From an uncultured Lachnospiraceae bacterium (GTDB taxonomy: Bacteria; Bacillota; Clostridia; Lachnospirales; Lachnospiraceae): 31,572 bases of DNA. The notes under the pieces were generated by a model that saw only the letters and a list, made by a program, of their open reading frames with translations, did no database searches and was not told the DNA's origin. Shown piece after piece: positions 30,318-31,572 of this stretch. Every line of letters starts with the position of its first letter. Within the stretch, counting starts at the first letter, position 1. The translations under genes were made by a program, and so were the position numbers. Location: assembly GCA_910588565.1 (NCBI GenBank), contig CAJUPF010000038.1, forward strand, positions 1 to 31,572, given 5' to 3'.

Positions 30318-31415
30318 TCAGCGTTCGTAAACAGTATAATGGTATTTGCGGAGCAGCTCAACCGAGCGATCGTAGGCGGGCTGATCGTACAGTTCGATTT
30401 TCAGGACGCCTTCTTCAAATTCGCGGTTATGAATAATGCCGATGTTTTTAATGCTTATATTGTTGCTTGCCAGAATCGTTGCAATGGTTGCAATTCCGCC
30501 GGCTTCATCAATCAAATCGCAGTACAGCTCAAAAACAGTTTTTAAAGGACCCTTTGGTGAAACAGAAAGCGAGTCCCGGTAATTTTTTGCAGACTGGAAA
30601 AAAGAATGGATGCCGGCAGCATCTGAGACTGCAATTTTTTCCCGTATCTGAAAAAGATTCTTTTGATAGGCGTCTAGCATAGCAAGCAGCTGCCCACGGT
30701 TAGTCAGGCAGATTTCTTCCCACATAACCGGAGAAGAAGATGCAATTCTTGTAATATCTTTAAAACCGCCAGCCGCAATTGTCTTCATCGTCTCCGTTTC
30801 ATCGTCCGACTGCGCTACAAAATTAACCAGTGCGGAAGCGATAACATGGGGTAGATGGCTGATGGCTGCAGTAGCAGCATCATGATAATCATAATCGAGA
30901 ACCATTGGAATTGCGCCAAGGGATTCTACAAAGTTACGGAATTCGCTGACACGGTGCCTGTCCACCTGTTTCGTCGGCGTAATAATATAGTATGCATTTT
31001 CCAGCAGATATGCGGTTGCATGGGAAAGGCCTGTCTTCTCAGAACCTGCCATAGGGTGCCCGCCAATGAAATGAGCTTCCATGCCAAGCGCCAAAACAGC
31101 CCTGTGAATGTCACCCTTAACACTGCCGACGTCTGTCAGAATGCAGGAATCTTTCATAACCCCTTTTAGCTGCTCTATATAATGAAGATTCTGCTGTACC
31201 GGCGCACACAGAAATATATAATCACATGCAGCAAAATCTTCGATGGAAGCATTCTTTCTATTTTCAATCAGTCCCTCTTCATACGCTGCAGTAATGGTAG
31301 ACTGATGACCGGATAAAGCAATAATACGGATATCCGGATGAATCCGCCGGGCTGTTTTTACAATAGATCCACCGATTAAGCCCAGACCGATGAATCCAAG
31401 TTTCTCAATAGACAT
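30318..31415 (-). CDS. tyrA: Prephenate dehydrogenase with C-terminal ACT domain
   Basis: The 365-residue enzyme oxidises prephenate to 4-hydroxyphenylpyruvate on the tyrosine route. It begins with the NAD-binding LGFIGLGLIGGSIVKTAR. DVGSVKGDI, FIGGHPMAGSEKTG (substrate-binding) and ISHLPHVIASALVNF with the conserved His pair follow, then GGFKDITRIASSSP. From about residue 296 an ACT domain (FELYCDLIDEAGGIATIATILASNNISIKNIGI) provides likely feedback control by an amino acid, probably tyrosine. AGGAAGG precedes the ATG. First gene of the tyrA-aroA unit. Confidence 0.96.
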   Translation of the reverse strand: MSIEKLGFIGLGLIGGSIVKTARRIHPDIRIIALSGHQSTITAAYEEGLIENRKNASIEDFAACDYIFLCAPVQQNLHYIEQLKGVMKDSCILTDVGSVKGDIHRAVLALGMEAHFIGGHPMAGSEKTGLSHATAYLLENAYYIITPTKQVDRHRVSEFRNFVESLGAIPMVLDYDYHDAATAAISHLPHVIASALVNFVAQSDDETETMKTIAAGGFKDITRIASSSPVMWEEICLTNRGQLLAMLDAYQKNLFQIREKIAVSDAAGIHSFFQSAKNYRDSLSVSPKGPLKTVFELYCDLIDEAGGIATIATILASNNISIKNIGIIHNREFEEGVLKIELYDQPAYDRSVELLRKYHYTVYER

Positions 31416-31451
31416 GAAACATCCTTCCTGTTCTGTAATATAATCTATTAA

Positions 31452-31480
31452 ATCATAATCTTTTCGATTGGAAAAGTCAA
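31452..31480 (-). promoter_or_regulatory. Promoter of tyrA-aroA
   Basis: On the minus strand TTGACT (31475-31480), 17-nt spacer, TATGAT (31452-31457), about 36 bp before the tyrA start. I see no T-box or other leader in that short 5' region. Confidence 0.85.
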
Positions 31481-31506
31481 TACTTTAAAGTGCTAAAGCT
31501 GAATCT

Positions 31507-31529
31507 TGAACTGTCATTGTTACAGTTCA
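31507..31529. repeat. Palindrome at the right edge of the window
   Basis: TGAACTGT (31507-31514) pairs perfectly with ACAGTTCA (31522-31529) around a 7-nt loop. Its core (ACAGTTCA) is shared with the left arm of the element at 22543, so it may be the end of a related intergenic repeat that runs on past the window. Confidence 0.45.
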
Positions 31530-31572
31530 CGGCCAATGTCATTTACTTTAGGGAAATTCCGTTTTTTAAGCA

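Overview
The window looks like a chromosomal segment of a gut-type Clostridia genome, most likely Lachnospiraceae. Three things point there. The core translation operons have Firmicutes gene order. Gram-positive Shine-Dalgarno sites (GGAGG) stand before nearly every gene. Several secreted proteins are of a style common in that family: BspA-like leucine-rich repeats, paired-cysteine repeats, an NlpC/P60 endopeptidase and a GH43 arabinanase with Ig/Fn3-like tails. The family assignment is an inference from gene content, not from a marker-gene comparison.

Layout. (1) 2-1588 is the 3' end of a large secreted LRR protein, facing a soluble zinc-binding-type chemoreceptor (1650-3014, minus) across a shared terminator. 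(2) 3118-4477 is infC-rpmI-rplT. It has a leader that looks like an L20-type attenuator, and infC starts at a rare AUU codon. (3) galE stands alone with its own promoter and terminator (4618-5749). (4) 5793-14423 is the long rimP-nusA-rnpM-ylxQ-infB-rbfA-nrnA-truB-ribF operon, with a structured leader. (5) 14431-17267 interrupts the usual ribF-to-rpsO adjacency with a strongly promoted NlpC/P60 hydrolase and a tandem pair of unrecognised secreted proteins. (6) 17274-20048 is rpsO-pnp, with a pseudoknot-type leader before rpsO and a very long hairpin just before pnp. (7) 20038-25222 holds a secreted GH43 enzyme, a nested palindromic intergenic element, an intracellular-type subtilase and a cardiolipin synthase. 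(8) 25307-26146 (minus) is a 5'-truncated D,D-carboxypeptidase. (9) 26152-28994 is a second tandem pair of unrecognised secreted proteins followed by queA. (10) 29011-31480 (minus) is tyrA-aroA with a consensus promoter.

How it fits together. Most of the window is ribosome production and RNA metabolism: initiation factors 2 and 3, L35, L20, S15, ribosome maturation factors RimP and RbfA, NusA, RNase P modulator RnpM, TruB, NrnA, PNPase and QueA. At least three of these transcripts carry leader structures consistent with feedback by their own products. The remainder is cell-surface and envelope work: carbohydrate degradation, peptidoglycan hydrolysis, cardiolipin synthesis and secreted proteins of unknown role. 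The points most worth a second look are the rpsO-pnp hairpin, the infC attenuator with its AUU start, the nested palindromic element at 22543-22685, the duplicated palindromic segment in the infB linker, the truncated carboxypeptidase and the two pairs of tandem secreted paralogues. I saw no tRNA, rRNA, CRISPR array, transposase or phage gene.
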